From contig NZ_JXOK01000065.1 of the NCBI RefSeq assembly GCF_000830505.1, forward strand, positions 62,001 to 126,000: a DNA stretch of 64,000 nucleotides, given 5' to 3'. The position numbers were made by a program, and so were the translations under genes. Origin of the DNA: Vibrio mytili (GTDB lineage Bacteria > Pseudomonadota > Gammaproteobacteria > Enterobacterales > Vibrionaceae). Below the pieces are notes generated by a model. The model had not been told where the DNA came from. It saw only the letters and a list, made by a program, of their open reading frames with translations, and did not search any database. Of this stretch, positions 46,643 through 55,652 are shown in pieces; positions within the stretch are counted from its first letter, which is position 1; each line of letters starts with the position of its first letter.

Positions 46643-47947
46643 TTAACGTTCCCAATACGCTTCTTCTAAACTGTCCTCTCGCTCAGGAAGTCCGCGTGAA
46701 AGACGTGGTGAATGTTGAACAAGAACTTCATAGCTTGCTCGGTTAGCGTATTTACACACTTGAGAAAACGATGAGTAAGTTAAATATTCATTATTATGCT
46801 TACTTGAGTTTGGCACATTTTCTTTATGGTATTTATTCGCCGCCATGTCGTGAAGAATCGCCGATAACGCAGCATCACCAGCGCCATTGGTATTCTTTAT
46901 TTTTTCTGGCCCACCCATATACGGTGAAATATGCGAATACACTTTTATTGGTGTTTTACATGCTTCTTTTTTCGCTGGGCGGCTAAACTCATAACGATTG
47001 AACTCAGCAATAGAGCCAGGCAATAATGGCAGCGTGGTTTCGCGTTTAGCACTGTCTTCAGTGTAACCCGCCATAAACAACCCAACTGGACCTGCTGTAC
47101 ACAACACCAAGTCAGCCCATTCAAGTGTTTTATCTGATGCTGCCAACGGGTCGGATTCGCCTGTTAACGCCTCAGCTTCGTCTTCGTTCATTGCAACGAC
47201 AGTCACGTTGTCACGAATAAAATCTTGCCAGTATTGAGGATCGTCCTGAATAACGAACTTGGTACCCAAAGTAAGCACGACGGGCACTTCATACTTTTTC
47301 GCATACTCAATCGCTTTCATGGTTGCTTCTGGCATTGGGTCACCACTTTTACAACGCACAAGGTACGATGTCAGTAACAAGGCTGAAGCGTTTTTGAAAA
47401 TTTTCTCAGGAATGCTATCTGGGTGAAGTTGGTTCATTTGCCCTTCGCTAATCGCAAACGTTCTTTCACCGTCCTCAGTAATCAACGCAAAACAACGGCC
47501 AATGGCACCATCGACGCCTTGAAGATAGTTCAAATCCATACGGCTTGATGTGTTACACAAATAACGGTAACCGTAACTACCAATTTTTATGTCCTGACTC
47601 ATGACACCAAGCAATGTAGAACGATCATCCGCGAGGACTGAGTAGTTGTGAAGTGTATTGCCGATCGTACCGCCGGCGTATTCATTGGTAATTAGGTTCT
47701 CTTGCTTTAATTGCTGATACAGTTCTTCTGCTTTCTGATCATCAATAACTAGCGAGTGGCCTTTACTCAAACCGTACTTCTCTATCAAATCCGACGTCAC
47801 TTTTGCTTCGATATCCACTAAAGTTTGGTCAATACCGATGATGTGGGTGCGCGTCATCTTTTTGCTTTCTTGTGCTTGGCTCACCAAAGGGTCACGAGCA
47901 TGAACAGGAAAGTAGTGCTTCGATTTGCGTTGTCCAGGAAATTTCAT
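46643..47947 (-). CDS. gsk: Inosine-guanosine kinase
   Basis: Ribokinase (PfkB) family enzyme of purine salvage that phosphorylates inosine and guanosine. The 434-residue protein aligns with E. coli Gsk from MKFPGQRKSKHYFPVHARDPL to LPEREDSLEEAYWER. Conserved parts include AGGTIGNTLHNYSVLADDRS, MNEDEAEALTG and the anion-hole/catalytic motif NTNGAGDAAL. Twenty-two extra in-frame upstream codons are not family-like, so the start was placed at 47947. A PurR-type palindrome lies about 80 nt upstream. Confidence 0.95.
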   Translation of the reverse strand: MKFPGQRKSKHYFPVHARDPLVSQAQESKKMTRTHIIGIDQTLVDIEAKVTSDLIEKYGLSKGHSLVIDDQKAEELYQQLKQENLITNEYAGGTIGNTLHNYSVLADDRSTLLGVMSQDIKIGSYGYRYLCNTSSRMDLNYLQGVDGAIGRCFALITEDGERTFAISEGQMNQLHPDSIPEKIFKNASALLLTSYLVRCKSGDPMPEATMKAIEYAKKYEVPVVLTLGTKFVIQDDPQYWQDFIRDNVTVVAMNEDEAEALTGESDPLAASDKTLEWADLVLCTAGPVGLFMAGYTEDSAKRETTLPLLPGSIAEFNRYEFSRPAKKEACKTPIKVYSHISPYMGGPEKIKNTNGAGDAALSAILHDMAANKYHKENVPNSSKHNNEYLTYSSFSQVCKYANRASYEVLVQHSPRLSRGLPEREDSLEEAYWER

Positions 47948-48024
47948 ATTGTCAGTCTGAGTAAGGGAAAAATTTGGAAAACGGATTCTATACCGCGAAT
48001 AAAAACCCGGCAATAAGCGCTATT

Positions 48025-48040
48025 ATAGCAAACGTTTGCA
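48025..48040 (-). promoter_or_regulatory. PurR-type operator upstream of gsk
   Basis: TAGCAAACGTTTGCAG contains the 12-bp perfect palindrome GCAAACGTTTGC of the PurR consensus ACGCAAACGTTTGCGT. It lies 78-93 nt upstream of the gsk start. Confidence 0.8.
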
Positions 48041-48064
48041 GAGCATTTTTTTCTTCAATCCCCT

Positions 48065-48333
48065 TTATTCACCTTCCATAAAGCTCAATTCTGGAAGTTG
48101 ATCCAGATGTTCGCTATAACGTTTTAGATTGAACTCTCCTTCGTTTTTCATAATATCGAATATTTCAATCGACATAGCGCAAGCCATCATGCTACCGCGT
48201 CTTCACGGGGCGTACCCATCATCATTAAACGCATAAGGGTTTCTTTTACTTTTAATGGGGTTCCATCTTCTAATTGATTTTCAATGATTTCAATCAGTTC
48301 GGCTTCTTGCATAAATTGGTTTGCGTCTGACAC
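48065..48333 (-). CDS. Small conserved protein, unknown (frameshift in sequence)
   Basis: From a GTG with AGAGG 8 nt upstream, the frame reads SDANQFMQEAELIEIIENQ and stops early after MGTPREDAVA. One added base at about 48190 continues it as MMACAMSIEIFDIMKNEGEFN to a natural end SFMEGE at 48065, for 89 residues. It is acidic and helical. I recall similar short vibrio proteins of unknown function but cannot assign a domain. The ATGA at the break could also make two tiny overlapping genes, which is less likely. It lies between gsk and mnmA. Confidence 0.62.
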
Positions 48334-48550
48334 TTTGTATTTCCTCTTGGATTTTGGGCAACTATGCCATATATATCCTTTATACCCAACCAGACTGAAG
48401 TCGTTTGAGTATACATTTACAAAATCGTTACCTCGTGATTTTGTTGCGAAAAAAGCAACGTAAACGAATTGTGATTTACGTCTCGGATCTGTCACCGGTC
48501 TGTGGTTTCTGTTAGAATCTGCGTCCCGTTTATTTTAGTGGTGTTTAGTA
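48334..48550. other. Promoter region between the small gene and mnmA
   Basis: About 215 bases between divergent genes. The sequence is AT-rich with promoter-like segments; no gene, repeat or operator was recognised. Confidence 0.4.
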
Positions 48551-49693
48551 ATGTCTGATAACAGCCAAAAGAAAGTCATCGTCGGGATGTCCGGCGGCGT
48601 TGATTCATCGGTTTCTGCGTATCTTCTCAAACAACAAGGCTACCAAGTAGAAGGCCTGTTCATGAAGAACTGGGAAGAAGATGACAACGAAGAATATTGC
48701 ACAGCAGCCGAAGATTTAGCCGATGCTCAAGCAGTATGTGACAAACTTGGCATCCATCTACACACCATTAACTTTGCTGCAGAATACTGGGATAACGTAT
48801 TTGAGTATTTCCTTGCTGAGTACAAAGCAGGCCGTACCCCTAACCCAGACATTCTTTGTAACAAAGAAATTAAGTTTAAAGCATTCCTTGAATTTGCTGA
48901 CGAAGTACTGGATGCAGATTACATTGCGATGGGTCACTACGTGCGCCGCTCTTTCCCAGAGAACTCTTTACCTGGTGAAAAACAGGAGAAGCCACAAATG
49001 CTACGTGGCCTAGACGGCAACAAAGATCAAAGCTACTTCCTATATACATTAAGCCACGAGCAAGTTGCGCGCAGCCTGTTCCCGGTTGGTGATTTGGAAA
49101 AACCAGAAGTACGCCGAATCGCGGAAGAGCAAGATTTAATCACCGCGAAAAAGAAAGACTCAACGGGCATCTGTTTTATTGGTGAACGTAAATTCACCGA
49201 CTTCTTGAGCCGTTACCTACCAGCACAACCAGGTAACATTGAAACCCCTGACGGTGAAGTTATCGGTCAACATCAAGGTCTGATGTACCACACATTGGGT
49301 CAACGCAAGGGCTTACACATCGGTGGTCGCAAAGGCGGTGGTGGTAATGAAGAACCGTGGTTTGTCGGTGAAAAAGATCTGAAACGTAATGTTTTAATTG
49401 CTGTACAAGGCAAAGATCACCCACTTCTCAAGTCAGAAGGCCTATTTGCTTCACAACTGCACTGGGTGGATCGTGAGCCAATTCGCGATGTTATGAAGTG
49501 CACAGTAAAAACTCGTTACCGCCAACAAGATATTCCTTGTACAATCATCCCTGTAGATGATGAGAACATTAAAGTGATCTTTGATGAACCACAAATAGCA
49601 GTGACACCTGGTCAATCTGCAGTGTTTTACAAAGACGACGTGTGCCTAGGTGGCGGCATCATCGAACAACGCATTAAATATTCTCAATCTTAG
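48551..49693 (+). CDS. mnmA: tRNA-specific 2-thiouridylase
   Basis: Adds sulfur to U34 of tRNA Lys, Glu and Gln using the TusE relay. The 380-residue protein has the PP-loop SGGVDSS (14-20), a catalytic Cys in NPDILCNKEIKF (near 107), and the second Cys in STGICFIGERKF (near 207). The C-terminal barrel includes the YRQQDIPC region. It is followed 10 nt later by hflD. Confidence 0.96.
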   Translation: MSDNSQKKVIVGMSGGVDSSVSAYLLKQQGYQVEGLFMKNWEEDDNEEYCTAAEDLADAQAVCDKLGIHLHTINFAAEYWDNVFEYFLAEYKAGRTPNPDILCNKEIKFKAFLEFADEVLDADYIAMGHYVRRSFPENSLPGEKQEKPQMLRGLDGNKDQSYFLYTLSHEQVARSLFPVGDLEKPEVRRIAEEQDLITAKKKDSTGICFIGERKFTDFLSRYLPAQPGNIETPDGEVIGQHQGLMYHTLGQRKGLHIGGRKGGGGNEEPWFVGEKDLKRNVLIAVQGKDHPLLKSEGLFASQLHWVDREPIRDVMKCTVKTRYRQQDIPCTIIPVDDENIKVIFDEPQIAVTPGQSAVFYKDDVCLGGGIIEQRIKYSQS

Positions 49694-49703
49694 GAGTGAT
49701 TAC

Positions 49704-50321
49704 GTGGCGAATACACTTTATGACCGTACTATCGCGTTTGCTGGCATCTGCCAAGCAGTTGCTTTGGTGCAACAAGTTGCGCGAAACGGACATTGTGATC
49801 AAGATGCCTTTGAAACATCCATTAACGCGATTTTGAGCACAGACCCTGCCAACACAGTTGGCGTATTCGGGCGAGAATCGGATCTAAAACTGGGACTAGA
49901 ATGCCTAGTAAAAGGCATTGATAGTACGCCATCAGGTAGCGAACTCACTCGTTATATCATTAGCCTGATGGCATTAGAGCGCAAATTGAAGGCACGTAAT
50001 GACGCCATGTCACAACTTGGTGATCGTATTCAAATGGCACAGCGCCAAACTGAGCACTTTGATTTGCTTGACGACCAAATGATCAGCAATCTAGCCAGTA
50101 TCTATTTAGATGTGGTTAGCCCTATCGGACCACGTATTCAAGTAACGGGTACACCAGCCGTATTGCAGCAAACATCAACCCAGCACAAAGTGCGAGCGCT
50201 ACTTTTGTCTGGTATTCGCTGTGCAGTACTTTGGCGTCAGGTTGGAGGCAAGCGCCGCCACCTCATTTTCGGACGCAAAAAAATGGTCGAACAGGCTCAA
50301 ATTCTGTTAGCCCGTATGTAA
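49704..50321 (+). CDS. hflD: High frequency lysogenization protein HflD homolog
   Basis: A 205-residue peripheral membrane protein. E. coli HflD interacts with phage lambda CII; its cellular role is unclear. Conserved blocks are TIAFAGICQAVALVQQVAR, FGRESDLKLGLECLV, RYIISLMALERKL and LLLSGIRCAVLWRQVGGKRR. A GTG start was chosen because GGAG lies at good distance and the family begins there; an earlier ATG inside mnmA would add 18 foreign residues. mnmA-hflD-purB is a conserved gene order. Confidence 0.92.
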   Translation: MANTLYDRTIAFAGICQAVALVQQVARNGHCDQDAFETSINAILSTDPANTVGVFGRESDLKLGLECLVKGIDSTPSGSELTRYIISLMALERKLKARNDAMSQLGDRIQMAQRQTEHFDLLDDQMISNLASIYLDVVSPIGPRIQVTGTPAVLQQTSTQHKVRALLLSGIRCAVLWRQVGGKRRHLIFGRKKMVEQAQILLARM

Positions 50322-50335
50322 AAGAAATTATTAGA

Positions 50336-50366
50336 AGCTCGCGTTTATCGCGAGCTCATTTTTTGA
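50336..50366 (+). terminator. hflD terminator
   Basis: An 8-bp perfect stem AGCTCGCG / CGCGAGCT, loop TTTAT, followed by CATTTTTTG. It separates mnmA-hflD from purB. Confidence 0.88.
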
Positions 50367-50380
50367 TAAAAATAAATCAC

Positions 50381-50396
50381 GCGCAAACGTTTGCGC
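50381..50396 (+). promoter_or_regulatory. PurR operator upstream of purB
   Basis: GCGCAAACGTTTGCGC is a perfect 16-bp palindrome matching the PurR consensus at all but the outermost bases. It lies 74-89 nt upstream of the purB ATG. Confidence 0.9.
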
Positions 50397-50469
50397 AATG
50401 TTCGTGACAATTGCCACAGTTATTGGTATAACGCTCACGAAATTTAGAAACCCAATTCAGGAGAACATC

Positions 50470-51840
50470 ATGGAACTGTCAGCATTGACTGCTGTTTCAC
50501 CAGTAGACGGCCGTTACGGAAGTAAGACGATTGCGTTACGCGAAATTTTCAGTGAATACGGTCTACTAAAATACCGTACTATCGTTGAAGTTCGCTGGTT
50601 ACAAAAGCTAGCCGCTACCGCTGAAATTGTAGAAGTGCCAGCATTCAGCGCAGAAGCTAACCAATTCCTAGACGACCTTGCTGCCAACTTTTCTGAAGAA
50701 GATGCGCGCCGAATCAAAGAGATCGAGCGTACAACTAACCACGACGTTAAAGCGGTTGAGTACTTCCTAAAAGAAAAAGTTGCGGACGTTCCTGAACTAC
50801 ACGCGGTAAATGAGTTCTTCCACTTTGCTTGTACTTCTGAAGACATTAACAACACTTCACACGCACTCATGCTTAAAGAAGCGCGTGAAACGGTCATTCT
50901 TCCAGAAATTCGCAACCTAATCGACGCGATTAAAGCCCTTGCGGTTGAATACCGTGACATTCCCCTTCTGTCTCGTACACACGGCCAACCAGCTTCTCCA
51001 TCTACTATGGGTAAAGAGATGGCTAACGTGGCGTACCGTATGGAGCGTCAATACAAGCAGATCGAAAACGTTGAGCTCTTAGCAAAAATCAACGGTGCAG
51101 TTGGCAACTACAACGCACACCTATCAGCTTACCCTGAAGTAGATTGGCATCAGTTCTCTGAAGAGTTTATTACTGAATCTCTAGGTGTGACTTGGAACCC
51201 ATACACAACTCAAATCGAACCACACGATTACATTGCTGAATTGTTCGACGCGGTTGCACGTTTCAACACAATCCTAATCGACTTCGACCGTGACGTTTGG
51301 GGTTACATTGCACTAGGCCACTTCAAGCAAAAAACCATTGCTGGTGAGATCGGCTCTTCTACAATGCCGCACAAAGTTAACCCAATCGACTTTGAAAACT
51401 CTGAAGGTAACCTGGGTCTTGCAAACGCAGTATTCGGTCACCTAGCGCAAAAACTGCCAATCTCTCGCTGGCAACGTGACCTCACTGACTCAACGGTTCT
51501 TCGTAACCTAGGTGTTGGTGTTGGCTACGCAGTGATTGCCTACACTTCTACGCTTAAAGGCATTAGCAAACTCGAAGTAAACCGCGAAGCACTTCTTGCT
51601 GAACTCGACAAAAACTGGGAAGTTCTGGCAGAGCCAGTACAAACGGTCATGCGTCGTTACGGCATCGAGAAGCCATACGAGAAGCTAAAAGAGCTAACTC
51701 GTGGTAAGCGTGTTGATGGTGAAGCAATGCGTGTATTTATCGATGGTCTTGAGCTTCCTGAGCACGAGAAAGCGCGTCTGAAAGAAATGACACCTGCAAA
51801 CTACATCGGTCAAGCAATCGAGCTAACTGATAAGCTTTAA
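50470..51840 (+). CDS. purB: Adenylosuccinate lyase
   Basis: Acts twice in purine synthesis, releasing fumarate from SAICAR and adenylosuccinate. The 456-residue protein begins MELSALTAVSPVDGRYGSK, preceded by CAGGAGAACATC. Fumarase/aspartase-superfamily motifs are TSEDINNTSHALM, SRTHGQPASPSTMGKE and the signature GSSTMPHKVNPIDFENSEGN. Twenty-four upstream in-frame codons overlap the promoter and were excluded. It is likely repressed by PurR through the operator upstream. Confidence 0.96.
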   Translation: MELSALTAVSPVDGRYGSKTIALREIFSEYGLLKYRTIVEVRWLQKLAATAEIVEVPAFSAEANQFLDDLAANFSEEDARRIKEIERTTNHDVKAVEYFLKEKVADVPELHAVNEFFHFACTSEDINNTSHALMLKEARETVILPEIRNLIDAIKALAVEYRDIPLLSRTHGQPASPSTMGKEMANVAYRMERQYKQIENVELLAKINGAVGNYNAHLSAYPEVDWHQFSEEFITESLGVTWNPYTTQIEPHDYIAELFDAVARFNTILIDFDRDVWGYIALGHFKQKTIAGEIGSSTMPHKVNPIDFENSEGNLGLANAVFGHLAQKLPISRWQRDLTDSTVLRNLGVGVGYAVIAYTSTLKGISKLEVNREALLAELDKNWEVLAEPVQTVMRRYGIEKPYEKLKELTRGKRVDGEAMRVFIDGLELPEHEKARLKEMTPANYIGQAIELTDKL

Positions 51841-51868
51841 GAAGCTAGCTTCTTAGTCATAAAACAAT

Positions 51869-51901
51869 AAAGGTTGATGTGGAAGCATCAACCTTTTTTC
51901 T
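51869..51901. terminator. Terminator, purB / DUF3833 gene
   Basis: An 11-bp perfect stem AAAGGTTGATG / CATCAACCTTT, then TTTC. It may also stop the convergent lipid operon. Confidence 0.9.
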
Positions 51902-51927
51902 TGGTTTGTATAGTTGGATTTAAAACA

Positions 51928-52467
51928 TTAAGTCTGCTTCTGGAAGAACAGAGTAATTGTGCCCACTTCTACACCGAACTTCTTAATTTTGGTCAAATTA
52001 AACAGATGTTTATCATCTTGTCGATATAGCCAATCGTCGAAAGAGACGATGTAGTTAGAGCCATCCACATTTAATTCAAAGTCATATTGCCATTGCAAAG
52101 CATTACCGATCTCTTTGCCTGTTGCCAATCCGATAATATCGTCCGCTTCGCCTCGATAACTGCCATCTTCTCGTTTTGTGATAATCCAAGTGCGTTGGTC
52201 TAGCTCTCCATCATCAAAGACAAAATCTTCGACCAGAGTCAGTTGGTTTCCATCAATTGTACCTGATATATCAACTTCAAAGCGCCGCATTTGCTTGCCG
52301 GTGTAATCCTGAATCATTCCCCACGCTTTCACGTTTCCATCGAAATAGCCAAATAAATCGAATTTAGGTGTCGCAGTCTGATAATCTTGAATATCACTGG
52401 AGCATCCCCCCAACACAAACGTGATACAAACAACAACCGATACAACGAATTTGCGCAACTCTCTCAT
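51928..52467 (-). CDS. DUF3833 lipoprotein
   Basis: A 179-residue lipoprotein with signal MRELRKFVVSVVVCITFVLGGC (lipobox LGGC). The DUF3833 pattern is seen in FDLFGYFDGNVKAWGMIQDYTGKQMRRFEV, then GELDQRTWIITKREDGSYRGEADDIIG and the W-rich YIVSFDDWLYRQDD. The fold is lipocalin-like in relatives; the biochemical role is unknown. It is the last gene of the eight-gene operon and overlaps the upstream stop by one base. Members of this family usually travel with Cfa, DUF1365 and chalcone-isomerase-like genes. Confidence 0.87.
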   Translation of the reverse strand: MRELRKFVVSVVVCITFVLGGCSSDIQDYQTATPKFDLFGYFDGNVKAWGMIQDYTGKQMRRFEVDISGTIDGNQLTLVEDFVFDDGELDQRTWIITKREDGSYRGEADDIIGLATGKEIGNALQWQYDFELNVDGSNYIVSFDDWLYRQDDKHLFNLTKIKKFGVEVGTITLFFQKQT

Positions 52468-53081
52468 TATCTCACCTGCCCTATTAATTGCTTTCTAAGC
52501 AAAGGATATTCTGTTCTGGGTGATAGCCAAATTGATAAAAATGCGTCATTCATCGACTCATCTGACACAACCCCTCGCTTGTAATATGTTGCATCGTTGG
52601 CTTGACGATAGATAAGCTGCCCCGTTTTACCATCGGTTAAATAGGTCAGTTCATCCCCTTTGCGAACGTCAACAAACATCTTGTTAAGTTCAGATATCCA
52701 GTTGCTTCGGCTAACTTGATCAAAACCCAGCTTTTGCCACTGCTCTTCCGTTACCTCAAGCAACTGCTGTTTGCTGATGTCTCTTTGATAGCGAATCTCT
52801 AAGGCGAATGGGTGTGGAGAGACATCATCACTCACCATGTATTGACCGTTGGGTGACTTCAATCGAGACGAGTAAACATCAAATATGAACCAGGTTAACT
52901 GAGCTTCTCCGACAGTTTTCCAATCACGCCACCTCTGACTGTCATTGTGCATGGCAGCATCTTTAGCCTCGTTGTTAGAGACATTTTGCGCGTAAACTGG
53001 AAGGCAACTCATCGCGATGACCGCTAGCGACCAATTAATCAGAATGTGTCGTAACGCTTTTATCCGGAATTCCATTTTCAT
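52467..53081 (-). CDS. Chalcone-isomerase-like periplasmic protein
   Basis: A 204-residue exported protein with a signal peptide ending LPVYA-QN. The mature part (GEAQLTWFIFDVYSSRL, PFALEIRYQRDISKQQLLEVTEEQWQKLG, and DELTYLTDG) fits the bacterial chalcone-isomerase-like family. In that fold some eukaryotic members bind fatty acids, which suits the neighbouring lipid genes (inference). It overlaps the DUF2878 gene by 47 nt, an unusually long overlap; a start two codons in (53075) is possible. Confidence 0.8.
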   Translation of the reverse strand: MKMEFRIKALRHILINWSLAVIAMSCLPVYAQNVSNNEAKDAAMHNDSQRWRDWKTVGEAQLTWFIFDVYSSRLKSPNGQYMVSDDVSPHPFALEIRYQRDISKQQLLEVTEEQWQKLGFDQVSRSNWISELNKMFVDVRKGDELTYLTDGKTGQLIYRQANDATYYKRGVVSDESMNDAFLSIWLSPRTEYPLLRKQLIGQVR

Positions 53082-53550
53082 ATACCTTTCGCACCAAGAT
53101 GATCACCATCACCCACTCGATAAATAAAAAACCGAGTGACTCAAGGTGACCATACCCAAGCTCAACAGCGCCGAGTTTATATCCTGCAAAATAGCTACCA
53201 GCACCAGCTAAGCCTCCTATTACTGATACGTAACGTAAAGGGTAACGAATCAAAATCGACTTAAGTTGATAGGCATACCATGCAAACACAAACCATAAGT
53301 ACGCAAGCCATATAGGTAGCCATTCAGAATGAAAAACGAGCAGATTGAAGTATTGATTCAGCGTATCCAAAACGATACCAGTCAGCGTTACGGCCAATAT
53401 ATACTTCAGCGCGTAACGCTCACTTGTCAGACAGTAGCTAAACGTTAACGCCACAAAAATAGTCGTGAGCCATTGCCAGTTTTCTTTCCCTAAAACAGCG
53501 CAAAACCAAAATAGCTGAAACCAAGTAGATGCTACGATTATTTTTAACAT
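53035..53550 (-). CDS. DUF2878 membrane protein
   Basis: A 171-residue polytopic protein with about six hydrophobic segments (IIVASTWFQLFWFCAVLG, WLTTIFVALTFSYCL, YILAVTLTGIVLDTLNQYF, LPIWLAYLWFVFAWYAYQL, and two more). The WFQLFWF and LDTLN elements match DUF2878. Function is unknown. It sits between cfa and the chalcone-isomerase-like gene. Confidence 0.85.
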   Translation of the reverse strand: MLKIIVASTWFQLFWFCAVLGKENWQWLTTIFVALTFSYCLTSERYALKYILAVTLTGIVLDTLNQYFNLLVFHSEWLPIWLAYLWFVFAWYAYQLKSILIRYPLRYVSVIGGLAGAGSYFAGYKLGAVELGYGHLESLGFLFIEWVMVIILVRKVYENGIPDKSVTTHSD

Positions 53551-53583
53551 AGTGTCATCGTCGTCCCGAATAGAGGGAACCCG

Positions 53584-54839
53584 TTATGGACGCTGGAACG
53601 TCATGTGTACGGCACTGATGGTTCGTGCTAAAAAACCACCTTCGCAATAACTCAAATAAAAACGCCACATTCTTATAAACCTTTCATCATATCCGAACGA
53701 ACGTACTTCAGATTGAGAGAGATTAAACCTACGATGCCATTCATTCAGTGTTTGCGCATAATCCAAACCAATGTCGAATAAGTCCCGTACCACCAGATCG
53801 CTGTGCTTGGTGGTCGCTTGGGCAAGTGACGTGACCGATGGTAGAAAACCGCCTGGGAATATATATTTTTGAATAAAGTCAACATTATTGCTGTAGTACT
53901 CGTAACGCTGATCGGCAATCGTTATGGCTTGAATCGCCATTAACCCACCAGGTTTCAATAACGATTCACATTGTTTAATGTAAGAAGGCAAAAACGCTTT
54001 CCCAACCGCTTCAATCATTTCAATGGAAACTAATTTGTCGTAAGTGCCCGAAAGATCGCGGTAATCATCTTTCAGTAAAGTGATCTTGTTGGTCAACCCG
54101 CGTTCTTCAATCTGCTTCTGTGCGTAGGCATGTTGCTCGTCGGATATCGTGGTCGTCGTCACGTGACAACCATACTGCTCAGCCATATAAATCGCCATGG
54201 CTCCCCAACCAGTCCCTATTTCAATCACATGGTCTGAAGACTTAAGCTCCAACTGCTCACAAAGACGTTGCATTTTATTAATTTGCGCCTGCTCTAAGGA
54301 ATCACCTTCTCGCTTATACAGAGCTGAAGAGTAGAGCATATTTTTATCAAGAAAAGTTCTATAAAGGTCATTGCCTAAATCGTAATGCGCGTGAATATTC
54401 TTACGCGAGTTCTCTTGAGAGTTACGGTTACTCCAATGAGAAACTTTATATAATAGCCGAGTTAGCCAACTCCCTTTTTCTTCAAGCCGGTCCAATGCTC
54501 GCATATTAACAGCCATAAGTTTCATCAACGCAGTTAAGTCCGGACTGTCCCACCAGCCATCCATATAAGCTTCACCAGCAGCGATACTACCTCCCTGCAA
54601 AACTCTAGAATAGAACCCCGGGTGTTTCACCTCTATCGTTGCGGAAACAGATTGACCATGATATTCACCGTTAGAAGACATGAACCGTTCACTTCTTTCT
54701 GCTGCGTCCGTTTTAAAACTCTCAATTACGGTTAAACAGCCAACGTCCATGTTTTGGAGACATTGAAAAATAACCCCGCGTGCCGCTTTTTGAGTGGTTG
54801 TAAGTTTAAGTGGCAAAGCATAGAAGTAGTGTTTAACAT
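53584..54839 (-). CDS. cfa: Cyclopropane-fatty-acyl-phospholipid synthase family protein (probable N-terminal frameshift)
   Basis: SAM-dependent enzyme acting on unsaturated acyl chains of membrane phospholipids. Motifs are NIHAHYDLGNDLYRTFLDKNMLYSSA, the SAM-binding VIEIGTGWGAMAIYMAE, and SIEMIEAVG. The long frame begins at a TTG (54816) without a good ribosome-binding site. An AGGAGAATTCCGC-ATG at 54839 is ideal but one base out of frame. Adding one T in the TTT at 54815-54817 joins them to give a 418-residue protein. Close relatives include UfaM-type methyltransferases, so cyclopropanation is not certain. Confidence 0.85.
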
Positions 54840-54860
54840 GCGGAATTCTCCTTTTGCTTT

Positions 54861-55652
54861 TTATTTTTTCTTATCTGTTTTGAGGCTATCGGCTTTGTGC
54901 TCTTCTACGTCCGAAGATTTGGGGTGAGAATAAAAAGGTGCACCTTTTATCCACAGTTTTAGCGCATGCCAGTAAATACCAACCATTACTTTTACTGTTT
55001 GAATCGGTGTGCCGATCAAACAACGTAAAAGACTTCGACTACAAAACGCTTTCGCTTTCATGGTCATCGTTGCATCAAAGTGCTTTTCATCCTTGTGACA
55101 CTCAAGGTGGATATTTAACTTTTCTGTCAAAGGCTTAATACGCCAGTGATAACGTTGATCAATCGGATTAAAAGGTGATACGTGAAACGCCTTGTCTTGC
55201 TCCCACCCTGCGTGTTCATCGTCTTTGTTTGCAGAAACAACATAATAATGGCGCTCGTTCCAAGGTGTATTACTCACTTCAGCAAGCATATACATCCATT
55301 CACCCTGTTGGTTATAGACGTAATAAAAATTAACTGGGCTAAAATAAAGCCCTAAATAACGCAAGTGACAAACAGCAATCACTTTTCCCGTGCATTGTGT
55401 GCCCGTCAGCTCAGCTACTTTGGCTTGAACCGCTTCTTTCAAACCGCCTTCTCCAAGGTAATCACTACGTTTAAATCTCGCCCAGTGCCACCAACGTGTC
55501 CCAAATCCCCAGACGCGTTGTTCCAACTCTTCAAGCTCGTCGGTGTCAATTGCCAGCATAAACAAAGCGTAATTCAACTCGTGAGTTACTGGGGTAAAAC
55601 GTCTATGACGGACATTACCGACAAACAAGCGACTGTTCATTAGGCTATCCAT
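54861..55652 (-). CDS. DUF1365 protein
   Basis: A 263-residue protein with SRLFVGNVRHRRFTPVTHELNYALFMLAIDTDEL near the start, then YLGLYFSPVNFYYVYN, EVSNTPWNERHYYVV and KAFHVSPFNPIDQRYHWRI, all typical of DUF1365. Almost always linked with a flavin amine oxidase and Cfa, it is suspected to act in fatty-acid modification, but its reaction is not established. The stop of the upstream oxidoreductase is contiguous with its ATG. The C-terminus is Lys/Asp-rich (SLKTDKKK). Confidence 0.87.
   Translation of the reverse strand: MDSLMNSRLFVGNVRHRRFTPVTHELNYALFMLAIDTDELEELEQRVWGFGTRWWHWARFKRSDYLGEGGLKEAVQAKVAELTGTQCTGKVIAVCHLRYLGLYFSPVNFYYVYNQQGEWMYMLAEVSNTPWNERHYYVVSANKDDEHAGWEQDKAFHVSPFNPIDQRYHWRIKPLTEKLNIHLECHKDEKHFDATMTMKAKAFCSRSLLRCLIGTPIQTVKVMVGIYWHALKLWIKGAPFYSHPKSSDVEEHKADSLKTDKKK

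Noticed and set aside
48187..48495. 102-codon form of the small gene at 48.1-48.3 kb
   Set aside because: The upstream part lacks a start signal, whereas a GTG with AGAGG at 48333 is well placed; the downstream end is an artefact of the frame break.
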